5,346 nt of DNA, taken from NCBI GenBank assembly GCA_946480555.1, contig CAMLLE010000262.1, positions 1-5,346 on the forward strand. The letters run 5' to 3'. The stretch is from an uncultured Verrucomicrobia subdivision 3 bacterium. GTDB lineage: Bacteria; Verrucomicrobiota; Verrucomicrobiae; Limisphaerales; CAMLLE01. The notes below the pieces were generated by a model. The model did not search any database. It was not told where the DNA came from and saw only the letters and a program-made list of their open reading frames with translations. Below are positions 5,326 through 5,346 of the stretch, in pieces (position 1 is the stretch's first letter; each line of letters opens with the position of its first letter). A program made the position numbers and the translations under genes.

Positions 5326-5346
5326 AAAGATTGGAACACGCGGGCG

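Overview
The window is GC-rich chromosomal DNA from a Gram-negative bacterium, most likely Verrucomicrobiota of the Pedosphaeraceae/Limisphaerales type. That placement is an inference from protein style, the small membrane zinc-ribbon gene, the GC-rich hairpin repeats between genes and the absence of Shine-Dalgarno sequences; no marker gene proves it. I see no tRNA, rRNA, CRISPR array, transposase or phage gene.

Layout. Positions 1-313 hold no credible gene, but carry inverted-repeat DNA and, at the end, a good promoter whose predicted start site falls on the first ATG. Positions 314-2355 (+) are a tightly coupled four-gene operon: an ExbB/TolQ/MotA-type channel protein, an ExbD/TolR-type protein, a TonB-like energy transducer and a small membrane-anchored zinc-ribbon protein. 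Junctions are ATGA, ATGA and a one-base gap. Facing it is guaB (IMP dehydrogenase, 4052-2487, minus strand). A 266-base divergent gap leads to hisI (4319-4708, +), which overlaps by one base a multi-pass membrane protein of unknown function (4708-5286, +). The window ends in a GC-rich hairpin repeat related to DNA at its very start.

How the genes work together. The first operon looks like a complete inner-membrane energy-coupling unit: channel, plug and transducer reaching toward the outer membrane. No TonB-dependent receptor or Tol-Pal component is nearby, so its client is unknown. guaB (IMP to XMP, guanine nucleotide synthesis) and hisI (third step of histidine synthesis) are housekeeping genes placed singly, outside biosynthetic operons.

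Most worth a second look: the ExbD-like protein has Ser where the family has its essential membrane Asp, and the partner channel has Ser at one of its two conserved pore Thr positions. The IMP dehydrogenase has Ser where the family normally has the Asp of its NAD-site motif. The motA/exbB and guaB promoters both predict leaderless transcripts.
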